From Trogon surrucura (Eukaryota; Chordata; Aves; Trogoniformes; Trogonidae): 64,000 bases of DNA. A model generated the notes under the pieces. It did no database searches, had not been told where the DNA came from, and saw only the letters and a list, made by a program, of their open reading frames with translations. Where the stretch lies: the NCBI GenBank assembly GCA_020746105.1, contig CM036622.1, positions 13,609,987 to 13,673,986 on the forward strand, read 5' to 3'. A program made the translations under genes and the position numbers. Below are positions 12,301 to 24,203 of this stretch, piece by piece; the stretch's first letter is position 1; each line of letters begins with the position of its first letter.

Positions 12301-13499
12301 CTCAAACACAAATCATCTTGCATTTGTGGGACACTAATATCTTTTGCCAAGTAAATTATGTAAATAACCTTTGCAGAGTATGTGATGTCACTATTTGCAT
12401 GTACTACCTTCTTAGTACTCTCTGTTTCTGTAAAGGGCACAGTTCTCCTTTCCTACTTGTGTAGTTTATGGTCACAAACAGGAGGGAGTGAAGTGTGTTT
12501 TCAGCGATTACTAGCATATTGAGTATTACGGGTTACATCTGTATTGCTACCAGTTCTGGTCCTCTTCATTCCACTAATACCACAAAAGGCAATTGAATCA
12601 TGTCTGGTGACTTCAAAGCACTTTGCATAAAGTCTATAGAGGCATATAATTTATATAGGTTATTAGCAAACCTAAGGATCAAATTCAGCTATTGACTAAA
12701 CAAGCACAAGTTTGTTGACTTTGACTTCGTCCATGGGATGAGTTTGAAGCTGTCAGAGCCTGCTTCTCTTTTCACTTGCATCAGTATAGCACACACCACC
12801 ACAGAAGCCAGTGGAATTGTTATACAGGCATACATTTACTAAAAGTTAGAAGAAAATTAGGCCCTAAGTCTCCTTTGCCTGAGTCATGTTTTAGTCATTG
12901 ATCATATTATCCTCAATTTGGGATGAGACTCGATGAAATTTTGCACAGCCCTTTCGTGTTTGCAATCTAAAAAGAGGTTAAGGAAATAGTCACACTGGGA
13001 GGAGTGACAATATGCAAATGCCTTTGCAAAGCACATTCATCCTCAGTAGAGTTGTAACATGTCCCATGGTTCTCATTAAGGGTTCTTTGCTAAATCTTTT
13101 TGTTTTTCCTGTCTTACTGGCAAATGTTTACTATTCCCAGATACTTACTGTATTTAGCATCAAACTGTAGCTGGAATCACAGACAGCTGCTGAAAATGTT
13201 GGTGAGCAAGGAAAAAGCTGCCAACAAACACAAGCTGAAGGTGGAAGCGGGGCAGGAATTCTCACACCCAGTGTGGCTCAACACCAGGGAATGTGTTATA
13301 CTTTCCTCCACAGCGTTGCTCTTTCACAGTCTGCACGGTCCCCATTTAAAAAATGAAAAATTCTCCGCCATTCTCCAAAACTGATCATACCTTAAACATG
13401 CATCCTCCCACAGCTTTTTGAAAATGAGTTCTGCTGTTATTAATTATATACACTTTGACATAGAAAGTCACCCTCCTTCCCAAAGCATCCCAACCTCAG
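9339..13499. other. Unique noncoding DNA
   Basis: No gene or dispersed repeat recognised. All open frames are under 95 codons. The AT-rich middle part (about 10.6-11.7 kb) has many TAAT and ATTA cores but no element that I can identify. Confidence 0.65.
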
Positions 13500-14131
13500 A
13501 GTGTCTGATGTGCTCCTGGGTTCACCAGGACTGCAGGTGCCTGTCGAAGTGACATGTCTGCTTCTTTAGGGCAAGTGAGCATTTGGACATCACTGAGAGG
13601 AGCCTGGCTCCGTCCTTCTGACACTCAGGGTTTACATATTTATAAACATTAATGAGGTCACCGCTCAGTCTCCTCTTCTCCAAGCTAAAGAGACCCAGCT
13701 CCTTCAGCCTTTCTTCATAAGGGAGATGTTCCACTCCCTTCAGCGTCTTTGTGGCTCTGTGCTGGACTCTCTCAAGCAGCTCCCTGTCCTTCTCAAACTG
13801 AGGGGCCTGGAACTGGACACAATATTCCAGATGTGGCCTCACCAGGGCAGAGTAGAGGGACAGGAGGACCTCTCTTGACCTACTAGCCACCCCTCTTCTA
13901 ATACACCCCAGGATGCCATTGGCCTTCTTGGCCATGAGGGCACAGTGCTGGCTCATGGTCATCCTGCTGTCCACTAGAACCCCCAGGTCCCTTTCCTCTA
14001 CACTGCTCTCCAGCAGGGCAGTCCCCAACCTGTACTGGCACATGGGGTTATTCTTTCCCAGATGCAAAACTCTACACTTGGTCTTGTTAAATTTCATAAG
14101 ATTTCTCCCCACCCAGCCCTCTAGCCTGTCT
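13500..14131 (-). mobile_element. CR1 LINE fragment (interior of ORF2)
   Basis: The minus strand encodes the C-terminal part of a CR1 reverse transcriptase protein (next entry). Similarity begins abruptly at about 14131. The recognisable CR1 protein similarity ends near 13600; the last 100 bp to 13500 are less certain. No ATTCTATG-type tail is visible at the low-coordinate side, so the copy lacks the normal CR1 3' end as well as most of the 5' part. Confidence 0.9.
13522..14131 (-). pseudogene. CR1 ORF2 C-terminal fragment
   Basis: An uninterrupted minus-strand frame of about 200 codons, open upstream of any ATG, that reads [19 protein letters not shown], then [18 protein letters not shown], then [34 protein letters not shown] and [20 protein letters not shown]. 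This order is that of the region following the reverse transcriptase core in vertebrate CR1 ORF2 proteins. In the intact element the protein copies element RNA back into DNA. Here the endonuclease and catalytic polymerase domains are missing, and the end of the frame (after DGARLLSV) departs from the CR1 pattern that I know. The lack of stops over about 200 codons suggests a fairly young copy. It has no host function that I can see. Confidence 0.9.
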
Positions 14132-17100
14132 TTTCACAGAAACCATAGTATGAGTTTTTAAGTATAATCCAAGAGCAGAGTATATATGCCTGAGAAGTTT
14201 GGGCTGTGCCACAGCAAGTCTGCACGTAAACCAAAAGTAAAAAAAAAAGGTAGTGGAGGGAGTCTTATGTTTAAATTTTGTACTGGAGATTAGAAAGAGC
14301 ATTCAGCACTGTCTAAGAAGTGGGAATGACTGCTCCGAACCTCTGAGGGAGTCTTTAAATTGACTTCAATAGATTCTGGATGAGGAGATACAGACCGGTT
14401 TGAAAATGCAAATGCTGGACTGGTATATCCTATTAAAATACTCCTGGCTCAATTACTCATCTCTCTGTTGTAAATTAATTGACTTTGCCTGATCCTGTTC
14501 CCAAAAGGGAAAGTTTCCATCTGTTTGTACTGTAAAGTTATTGATCTGTGTGGTGGCTGTGTCTGAGTCCTTGGAGACGTTTTGAAGGAGGCAGGGGAAT
14601 CAAGCGCTGCAGTGTGAGCTATTGCAAATTCACGTTGGGTCAAATTTTGCTCACAGTCTACTGAGGCCTGAGCAATCTGCAGTGCTCAGAGACACAGAGA
14701 CATTTGGATGGTAAATAAGAAAGTTTTTGCTATGAGGGTGGGTTTTCGCAAGTGCAGCAGATCTAACTTTAAGGTCGGAACACCCAGGTGTCCTTCCTCC
14801 TTGCAAGGGACACGTATGCAGTTTGGAGAGAAAATAAGTTGGCTGTGAAATAAACTGCCACACGCCAACGTGGGTTTCCTTTATGTGGAGTCTATGGAAC
14901 CAGTTACAGGTCAGAGCAAATACAGCCACTTTTCACTAAATTGTTTATGCTCCATTTCTAGTGGTTCTCCTGCTAGTAGAGATTGTTCGGCAACCAAATT
15001 ACAGGCTTAATCTGTCCGGCCTGAAAGAACAGAGTTACGCTGAGGACAAATTTGGCCCAGTGTGTTCATGCTGGAGTTACTGGCTCTTTTGGATGTTCTG
15101 TTTCTCAGCTTTTCTGTTGGCTTTTGTCTCCTTTGTTTGATAAACCTCTTTTCTTCCATCTGGAATTCCACCTCCTGTGTCCAAATCTCACCTGTCTAAC
15201 TTTTCTAAACTTTAGGAAATAAAGATGAAATGTATGTAAACCAGAAGTGAAGCATTGGCCCCACTGAAGGAGGTAGAAAAACTGAGGCTGATTGAATGGA
15301 TTCAGACTTTTACTTTCAGTGTTTCAGTCTGAGCACTCAGGGATTCCAGCATAGAGAAAATGCTGCTAGCATTGAAAAAACTTCAGTTTTGACTGTCTGA
15401 CTTTCCTCCTGGTCCATGCCAATTTGCAGAAGAATATCAAAAGCTCTTTTACCTCAGTGCCATATTTCCCATTGCAAAATGTGACAAGCAATATTCAATA
15501 ATATTATTATATACCTCTTACGATATTTTTGTCTGAAAATCTCAAAGTATGCAGCACAGGTAACAGAACAGTATCATTCTAGGGGACACAGAGAATCAGT
15601 GCTGTACATTTCTTGCTCCATACCGCATCTGTATAACTATGGTAAAAGATCCAATTATAAGTCCACTGTTCCAAATAAAACTGCATGCACAGACATAACT
15701 GTAGATGAGAAGGACATAAGCAGGCACTTGCCTGGTTTATTTAAATGCCTCTCTGCCAGGCACCAGCAAAGGAACTCTATTTCCCATCTTATGACTTGCA
15801 TACTCACTCATTTTGAAATTTACTATATGCAAGTACTCAAGCATGTAAGCTTAAAATTCTCTTTCTGGGAGTGTTCACGTGAATAGGAGTCAAGTACTGG
15901 AATGTCTGTGGAAAATTAAGGCAAAAGAGGCATAAGTGCATATTTATGGAAATTGATTGTGATATACACCCTGCCCTGTTGGACTAATCAGTACAAAACT
16001 GACTTTATTAATATAAGGTAGCTTGTACCCCTCCCTGTGTGGAGGCTTTACCAGTGAGTTGCAGAGAGGCCGCTTACCACCAGCTCCACAGCAAGAGCCA
16101 GGAACAATTGCGCCGAAGAGAGCAATTGCCACCCTTTGTGCATTCCTGTGACTGCACGTTGCTACCCAGGTCTAGGTGAGAGCCCAACAAATGGGATAGA
16201 CTCACACCCTCTGTTTAATACAATAGCTTCTTTTGAAAACAAGATCATATATTTATTTCCTCATCATATGGCTGGGGAAAAAAAAAAAAAGATAAAGCAG
16301 ACAAGAATACTCTCATTTATTAGGCTTAGGGAGCTCTGATGTTCAAGCTTGGTTCTTGTGGGAACTGAAGATAAGAGAAAAAGCTCCCCACTGCCAGATA
16401 TAACCTCTGCAGCAGGATCTTTAGAAAAAAAAAAAAAAAAGTACATCTGAAAATGTTTTCCTTTGTACTGTTGGGTTTTTTATGTTCCTAGGGACCAGCA
16501 ACATGGATCTGGGAATTATATGATAAACTTTGGATTTATGCCGTCAGTTCCTATGCCTCTTATTTTTTTACTTGCTTAGATTCTGATCTCGGTGCATTGC
16601 TACTTTTCACAGTACATTTAAAAAATCCACTTACACACATATGGATTTGATATATATGTCATACCCTAAGGACCACAATCTGTCCAAGAGATTAAAATTT
16701 AACAATTAAAAGGAAGGAAGAAAAGAATAAAATTAGTACCATGTTTTTATTTTTGTCTTGATAAACTTTATATAGTATTCTTCCAAAGTACGACAGCTAT
16801 CTCTTCGTGCCAAAGCAGTCTTGGAAAGGTGTGGTTTGGTGTTCCCCAGATTGCACATCAAAATGTGACCTGAAGCAAAGAGAATGGTGGAACAGATTCA
16901 ACACCCATTGAAGATCTTTGAAACAGGGAGAGAGCAGTGCTGTCCAGAAGAAGAGAAAAAGATTGTTGAAAGAATTAAAAGGGATTTAGAAAAATGTTTT
17001 ATAAATAGAATTTGTTTGATTTTTAAAGATTCTTAAAGAATCGGGAGAGATATCTCCTGATTCTTCAAGAAATGGATGTGTTGCTGTCAAGCCAGGCACA

Positions 17101-19086
17101 AAAACCAAACTGCTATCACGTTTGTTATATTAACAGACTAAATTAAATACAATAGTATTTAACACAAACATTTTATAAACACACCACTACCGTAGCACGT
17201 TGTGCTGTGAGGAATATGCACATGAATTTACAATTCATTATACGGAAAAAAAAAGTGATAATTTATATTAGATTATGCACAACCTGTTGGAAGGCATCTG
17301 TTAACTAAGTACGAGGAAAGATTGATTTAAGTTACTTTATCATGCTCTAGCTCACATTCTTCAGCTTTGTTCTAACAAATGCATCTCTACACTATGGTCA
17401 GTAAGCGTCAGGAGCCAAATCTTGTTTCACAAAAGAGCAAGTTCAGGTCCTGGGAAATGTTGGCAGAATGTGGCCAAAAGTATGTTCAAATACCACCAGC
17501 AAAACAAGGTTTCGTAAGAAAGGTGAATCCCTGTAGTCTCCTGGTGAGCTCCCATGGGAGGGCTGGCTTGTACTCTTTTCTTGGTTGTCTGTTTTTTAAA
17601 ATATATGTAAAACTGTCATTTTCAAGTATTTTGAGGTGTACCTTTTGGCTGAAAAAATACATGCCAAATACAGATATTTTCTTGTTCAGAGTTAACCAAA
17701 TGCACATACCAGGAAGTGATGTTTTTTTAATGCCTAATGCCATGTTCTGAAAGATTTCAGTTAAATACAGGAAAATTCTCTCATAATAAATTCTGAAATA
17801 TTTGGGACATACATATAATTTTGGGAAAAGCATTTTTTTCCTATAGTTTCTATCGTAAACAAACAATGATGCTCATACTACTGGCCCAGGAAAAATATAT
17901 TTCACTCTCATGGGCTTTCATTGAATTAAGAGATTTTAAACTGAGCTCCTTAAAATATCAATGCTCTATATTACTCCCCAGATACAGATATAAATCTTTA
18001 TAATAGTGCACTTTACAAGCAGCACTCCTGAGTCTTTTTTGATTGGTAATCACAGTGTTTCCTTATTAATACAGTAAAAAATGTAAAAGACATAAACATT
18101 TTGCAATCTATCTGTTCTTTCTGTATGGATATACATCAGCTTCTGCTTTAAGCAGTCCTAATGTTTCACCCATCATATTTTTTATGGGTTTATATGGGAA
18201 GGAAATTTTACCAGAAAACTGAATTCAATGACAGCCGTTCTGTAAATAAATCCAGTTATCTTTGATATTGTGGGTATAATAAAAATGTACAAAAGTTACA
18301 TCTCTGCATCATCACAGTTATGATGACTGTTTTTAATGTCAGTAAGGAAACAGAGTTCAAACCAACAGCTTTTTTTCCCCAAAATACTGCCTGATTTCAG
18401 GTTATGTTTTCATTAAAAGAGCTTGTTTAAATCTCTAAGACACACTGTATGCTTGCTAATCCTGACACTAAAATATCTGATCAAAATGTAGAAATATGCT
18501 GGAGTGAAAACTAATCTACTCTTTGGATAAAACATAAAAGTCCAGATACGCCTAATATTTTTAAGTCTCATAATTTTCCCATGTCCTTGTGCCATGGCTT
18601 TGGTGAAATCTATGAAGACTAAATTGTGTGACAAGAGTATTACTCTTACCTCCCAGTTCCAGAGGCAATATGTCTTTCTCTCACCTTGATTAATTTTATG
18701 TTTGTGTTTGGTGGGGAGCTGTGAATATGTAGACTCTCATAAGTTGGCATGAATTCTGGGAAGCTCATATCCCTCCCACTATCAACTCGTCCTTCTAGAA
18801 GAATCCAGCCACATTTGGCAGACCCTCATTCCTTACCTTCTTTTTGATGTTGGGACAGCATTTTTAGGAAGCCCTCCCTTTTCTTCTGGGAAGGCAGAAC
18901 TGTTTTACTTTTTGAGGTTTTTTTTGTGGAAAGTGCAGAGGATTTCGGAGGTCTTTCTTACACTGTTGGTTGCACACAGAGATAAATATTTTGAAACTCT
19001 GAGAACTGAGTGCCTTTAGAGTAAAGCACAATTTTGGCAGTGTTGGGTGATGATATGATTCTGATTTCAGAACACTGTTTTGGCTT
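14132..19086. other. Unique noncoding DNA
   Basis: No gene recognised. A runs occur at 16278-16290 (13 A) and 16425-16440 (16 A), without a recognisable retrocopy upstream. A near-perfect inverted repeat at 17030-17071 is listed separately. Two overlapping open frames of about 125 codons near 17379-17866, on opposite strands, resemble no family and are probably chance. Confidence 0.6.
17030..17071. repeat. Inverted repeat, 19-bp stem with 4-nt loop
   Basis: The left arm 17030-17048 and right arm 17053-17071 are complementary except for one A:C mismatch and one position that would be a G:U pair in plus-strand RNA. The loop is GATA. It could extrude as a cruciform or fold in RNA. The stem is shorter than a typical microRNA precursor. 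Confidence 0.75.
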
Positions 19087-19230
19087 TGTCGTGGGTTAGG
19101 ACTGGGCCAGCCACTAACGTGGACAGACGCTCTCTAACCCCCTCTTCCCCCCCCCCCCCCCCAAAATGGGAAGAGAAAAAGGAATGAGGCAGAGAGACTT
19201 ACAGGTGAGAGAAGAAAAAACTAGAACAGC

Positions 19231-19236
19231 TTTAAT
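19231..19236 (-). terminator. LTR polyadenylation signal (ATTAAA)
   Basis: ATTAAA on the minus strand, about 315 bp downstream of the LTR TATA box and about 145 bp before the LTR end. It is placed as expected for the R-U5 part of an LTR. ATTAAA is the commonest natural variant of AATAAA. Confidence 0.5.
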
Positions 19237-19548
19237 GAAAATAATAGAAATAATGGTAAAAAGATAAAAGTGAAGAACTATATACAACTACAGATAGTAG
19301 CCGATATCAAACCCGACTCCCTCCCCCGATAGCAATCACCACTGATACTGCAGAGCAGGAGGCACCGGGGGAACCCCAGGCTCAGTGGCAGGGGGGAGCT
19401 GGATACAGGGAGCTGGATTCGGGAACTCAGGATCCAGATCAAAATCAGGAGGTCAGATGGAGTCCTCTCTGGACACCGGCCATTGCAGAAAAAGGGCGAA
19501 ACGAAGAAAAAGGGCGAACAAAAGGGACGAAACTTTTGTGGTCACTCA

Positions 19549-19569
19549 ATTTATACTAGATATGACGTA
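19549..19569 (-). promoter_or_regulatory. LTR core promoter: TATA box with CRE-like site
   Basis: On the minus strand TATAAAT (19549-19555) lies just downstream of TACGTCA (19563-19569), a CREB/ATF half-site type element. Their order and spacing match the promoter part of related bird LTRs as I recall them. Minus-strand transcription would start about 25-30 bp past the TATA box, near 19520. Present-day activity is unknown. Confidence 0.6.
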
Positions 19570-19909
19570 TATGGGATGGAATACTCTCGTTGGTCACCTG
19601 TCCTGTCTATTACCCCCCGGAGGTGCAACCTTTTACTTCCTTGTGTCCCTTCTTACTACCCAGCACCCCCAGTGTGGCACACAAGAGCCAGCAGTGGCCT
19701 TGGTCACTATAGGAATAAGTATAAGCAAGAGCCTTTCTACACACCAGTCCCAGGCAGTAACTGTAAACGTCAGGTGTTATCACTGCCGGTAGCACACACT
19801 GTCTGCAAAAACATGCTGCTGACTTCAGAACGTGCAGCCTTTTAGAAGACACTAAACTGGAAAGTAAAAATCACTAAACAGCACTGGGTTTCTAGCTAAA
19901 CCCAGGACA

Positions 19910-22900
19910 ACTGCGATTTACCTTTCACCAGCAGTCATTACCAACTAGAGTCACCTGCAGTGAGGACAAATGGAAAGTGAGTCTGTTTCTTAGACTCTAG
20001 GTAAAGTTAAAGCAAAGCCTGAATTCACCATTGCTATTTGTTACTGGCAATGAGACATTTCCTTGATGCGCATGGAGCCTGAGTATCTCTGGAACAGGTC
20101 AGGGACAGGTCTACAAGTACCATGCTTGTGCTAACCCCACTGTATTCCAACAAGTGTTTGTGAAGTAGGGTATGCTATCCCTACGCAAGTAGGATGTAGT
20201 AGCAACATGAGTAGCAAATAAAATACAGACTTCTTAGTCTATGTTAGAGGGCTTTAGGGAGCATCTGATTTTCGTAGAATATCCCCTAATTACTCCAGCA
20301 AGATACCTTTGAAGCCATTATGTGGCACTGTATGAAATCTTTGTGGAGATGAATGGTGAAGTCCATAGCAAAGGTAAATTCTATAGTCCTGTGTTTTCAG
20401 ACTTCCCTGGAATTATAGATACTCTACAAAAAGTGTGTTTATAGCTTAGATGTATAATTTCTAGGCTAACCCTGGGAGTTTCCTTGCTACTTGGTCTTAA
20501 AGACAATAATAAACAGTTAAAAGGGATTTTGACTCTGTCTCATAGAAGATTTCATAAGAATACCATTGCAACATGATTTGATTGAAGAATCTATATGGCA
20601 ATACAGAAGCTGACCACATGCAGGTCATCAAGAGAAGGATTTCCTGTCAAAATGGAAAGTTATGTTGATTAGGATTTTGCAAGTATCTTGGCTACTTTCA
20701 GTGTGTTATATCACGAACCTTATGGGAAAATAAAATGCTATGAGAAAGCAGATATATCAGGTGACAAAAGTTGGTTAGGATCAGTTTGTCAGAATTCGTT
20801 TTGGGGTTAGAGTAGGTTACAAGACAAACGTAAATCATGTTGTTGTGGGAGAAACAAGTTTCCTGATGGGATTTGTAAGCAGGAAGGCAGTCTGTTATGC
20901 AGAAGAAATCATTGTACTCTGGCCAGGGGTTGTAAAACTTAGCTGAGTTGCTAGGACCATTTTGTGAGACTTCCGAAGAAAAGCTGAATCATACAGAACC
21001 AGTTCAGAGAAAATATGTGGAAATTATATAAGTTTTTGAAAGTGTCTTCCATGAAGTACTGAAATATCATTTGTAGAGTTTGGTGATGACCCATAGCTGG
21101 AGCAAAAGCTAAGGCACCGAGGTGTGGGGTTTTGTGGTTCTGTGTAGGAAATACAGTACTATTGGCAGTTTAGAGCAGCCTCATGCAGAAGCAACTCTTC
21201 CTAGTCAACCATGCCATGGCCATGGAGTCCACAGAGGATAGTAAATGTATAATCCTAAGGCTTCCTAAATTTGACACATAGATATCCTGATTAATAGACA
21301 TAAATCTTATACTTTCTTGTGTTACATTGTTATTAAGGATTATTTACAGAGTTCCTCCCAAGGATTGTGCCTTGGCTCTGGCACTCTATGGATATAAATT
21401 ATTTCCTCTGGTTTTATTTCTTTGCAACATAATCAACAAACCTACAGATCACATTGGGGTTTTTAGAAACTATGATGTCTGCTTAGCCAAAGTAATGCTT
21501 ATTGCTGTACTGGGTGCTTCAGCACAGTAATAGCCCAGAAAGGACCCTCAGTGCATTGTGTCTGCGGAGTAACTCGAACAGTGCAAAGGGACTGTCCTGA
21601 AGACTGACAAGGGTAAAACAAGTGACACATTAATTGACTGGGATGGACTGCAACACAGCAGAACATAATAGGAAAATTGAGAGGATACAATGCTGCAGAA
21701 GTCTGGAAAATCGATTGGACCATAGAAGTGATCTAGTGTCTCCTTTTTGCCTAAGGTGGAAGAATTGTATCTAGACGATTCCCAATTTTATCTAATTTAG
21801 TCTTAAAAACCTCTCTCTTGCTGAAGGTTCCGCATAAGTCCCAGTTTCCAGAGCTGCATATTTTTTTTATGTATATATGTGCATTAATAAGCTAATTGCA
21901 AATTGCTTCTTCTCATGCCTTTAATAATTCCTTCGTTAGCACACCCGAGTGTGATAGTTGGGGTTTATCATAGATTTTTTTCTAATTCAGCTATTCCTGT
22001 CATATCCCATTTTTCTAAACGTCTTACTGTTCCTGCTGCTCTTCACTCTCTTCAAATTGTCTACATCTTGCATAAAGTATGACACTGGGAGCTGACACAG
22101 AAGTACCGCTGAGCTTGCTAGCAATGAGGAGAGTAAGACAATTTTTTCCCATGTCTTACACAGGATGTTCTGGTTAACACATGTCAGAATGAGATCTGTC
22201 TTTTTTTTTTTTTTTGCAACAGCATTATACCATTGGCTGAGAGTTAGTTATTCTGCTGTCTTCCATGACCCCAGGCCCTTTTCTATGTCATTAGCCTCCT
22301 GACTAATTAAGCACCAGTGTTTTGGTGCCTTTGATTTTTTTTTTTTCTCTATAAATCCGGTCTTTCTACCTGTCTATACCAGATTTTGTTTTGTTGACCT
22401 AGGACCCATGTTACCATATCTAGAGGAGGATCTCAGGCCATACGAGAATAAACAAAATGTCAATATTTCACAGATATCATGTGTTACTGCCTAAACACCT
22501 GTGAGCAGCACCGTCTCCTGGTTGTGGACATGGACTCATTCCTGTGACGAAAGGCCGTGTCAAGGGCTGAAGTCTCTCCCCATGCTTTGCTGTTTTTTGC
22601 CTTGAATTATCTGTGTACTGTAGCAGCTATGGCACAGATGCAGGGCTGTCTCAGGAACGAGAGTGTTTGTGAATGCTGATGTTATACGTGGCATGAAAGA
22701 CAGTGCTGAACCCAGAGCTAAAGATGGGAATGGGCCCATGTACCTGTTACTTTGCATGAAAAAAGGAGCAAATCCTAGGGCTTTCTTCCAGAGGACCGGA
22801 AGCATTGCAATCCCAGATAAAAGCAGAAATATTCTACTGTTTAGTCACATTTAGTCTAGGTTTCCATAAATCCCTGATCATGGGTATCTTTACAAATTGC

Positions 22901-24167
22901 ACTGTATGGAGAACTAAGCTGTCCTTGAATATTAATAACCCAGACCAGCCAGATCAATTTTGTATTAAGGTCATGTCACTCAATGGTGTCCTGGTGATGT
23001 CAGGGCAGTTCCAACAGTCTTTAAAGCACCACATAATTTAAGGCCATGTATGCTAATTAAAACTTTCGGTTCCGTTAATGCACATGTTCAGGAATGACTC
23101 GGAGTTGTGTAAAATGCTGGGCTTTTGTCTGTAATAGGAATATTAGTGGAAACTCGTAGGTGCCAAAGGCTTTGCATGTTCTGCCCCCAGCTTTGGAGCA
23201 CAGTGCCAGCTGAGACTCAGAATGTTAATTCCATAAATGCCTTCAAGTCAAGACTACAGGCATGTTTGTTTAATCTGGCTTTTCCTGAACAATAGCACTG
23301 TCTCTGGGTGCATTCTCTGAAGTGTTCTGAGATTTTTTTTGGTGGGTTTTTTTTAGCATGAAGAGCACCACATACGTAAATGTATAAAATGTGCAATGTA
23401 TTTTTAATGTACAATGATACATTTGTCTTCATCACCCTATGCAAAAAAGGAAACTTGCATTCATTTGCTTCCAAGAACTCAAAGGGGTTTTTTATGCTAG
23501 CAATGAAGTTAAAAAAAATTCAGCCCCTTCTAAACCTGTATATTACATAAATAATGAACATTAATGCAGTTTCAAAAATGGTAGCAATCATTTCTCAAAT
23601 GTATTGTTATTTTAATACCCACAAGAGATTACTTTGATTTTCTGAATAATATCTAGGTTTACAGCAGGAACTGCACAGCCTATGTGAGTAATATGAGACC
23701 TAATTATGTTATACTCTGAAATCAATAGACATGTGCTTTTAAAAGTGAGTTATTGATGCCACTTGAACAAAACCACCTTAACCAGAATTTTGGTGCAAAC
23801 TTTGACATTCCAAGTTTCGCTGGTGGAAAGACCAAACCCTGACATTTTGTTACTGTTTATCTTGCTTTCACCTTCACCTTCAACCCTCCCCCTTCTCTCC
23901 TGCTTGCCTTCACCTGGCTGCCTTTGCTCATTTGCAAATCTCAATTGAACACTTTTTTTTTTTTTTTTAATTTGCAAGAAGAAATGCAAATTGCTAAAAT
24001 GCAAATGCAGGTAGTGACAAGAAGCTATATTTGAAAATATGATATAGGACTTTGATATAGAACCAATTGTGTCTATGGGAATGACAAATGATACTCATAT
24101 AGTTAAAATGCCGTATTTATTTCACCAAGACTCTCCATGTGGACATTCCTACTCAGAAGTAAACACT
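19910..24167. other. Unique noncoding DNA
   Basis: No gene or dispersed repeat recognised. T runs at 22201-22215 (15 T) and 23953-23968 (16 T) are the only simple-sequence landmarks. Open frames are all below about 85 codons. Confidence 0.65.
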
Positions 24168-24203
24168 CCCCCCCTCCCCGCCCCCCCCCTCCCCCCCCCC
24201 CCC
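24168..24203 (+). repeat. C-rich tract (36 bp)
   Basis: Almost pure cytosine, interrupted by two T and one G, ending in 13 consecutive C. The minus strand has several G runs and could form a G-quadruplex. Confidence 0.9.

Larger units (their letters stand above)
19087..19909 (-). mobile_element. Solo LTR of an avian endogenous retrovirus (minus orientation)
   Basis: Read on the minus strand the element starts TGTCCTGGGTTTAGCT and ends ACGACA, so it has the TG...CA ends of an LTR with a short terminal inverted match. U3 contains the block GGAATATTCC-like/CATATACGTCAT followed by a TATA box, an arrangement I know from a very common class of bird ERV LTRs. A polyadenylation signal variant follows. 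No viral gag, pol or env sequence flanks it, so it is a solo LTR left by recombination. The flanking 5-mers (GGCTT and ACTGC) do not match, so no target duplication is visible. A 16-C run (19147-19162) lies in the U5 side. The assignment to the ERVL class is an inference. Confidence 0.85.

Noticed and set aside
13913..14161. Plus-strand 82-codon open frame
   Set aside because: Shadow of the CR1 ORF2 fragment on the other strand.
16425..16440. 16-A run as a possible retrocopy tail
   Set aside because: No recognisable parent gene or SINE upstream and no flanking direct repeat.
17379..17866. Opposing open frames of 123 and 126 codons
   Set aside because: Mirror-image frames on opposite strands without motifs; a composition effect.
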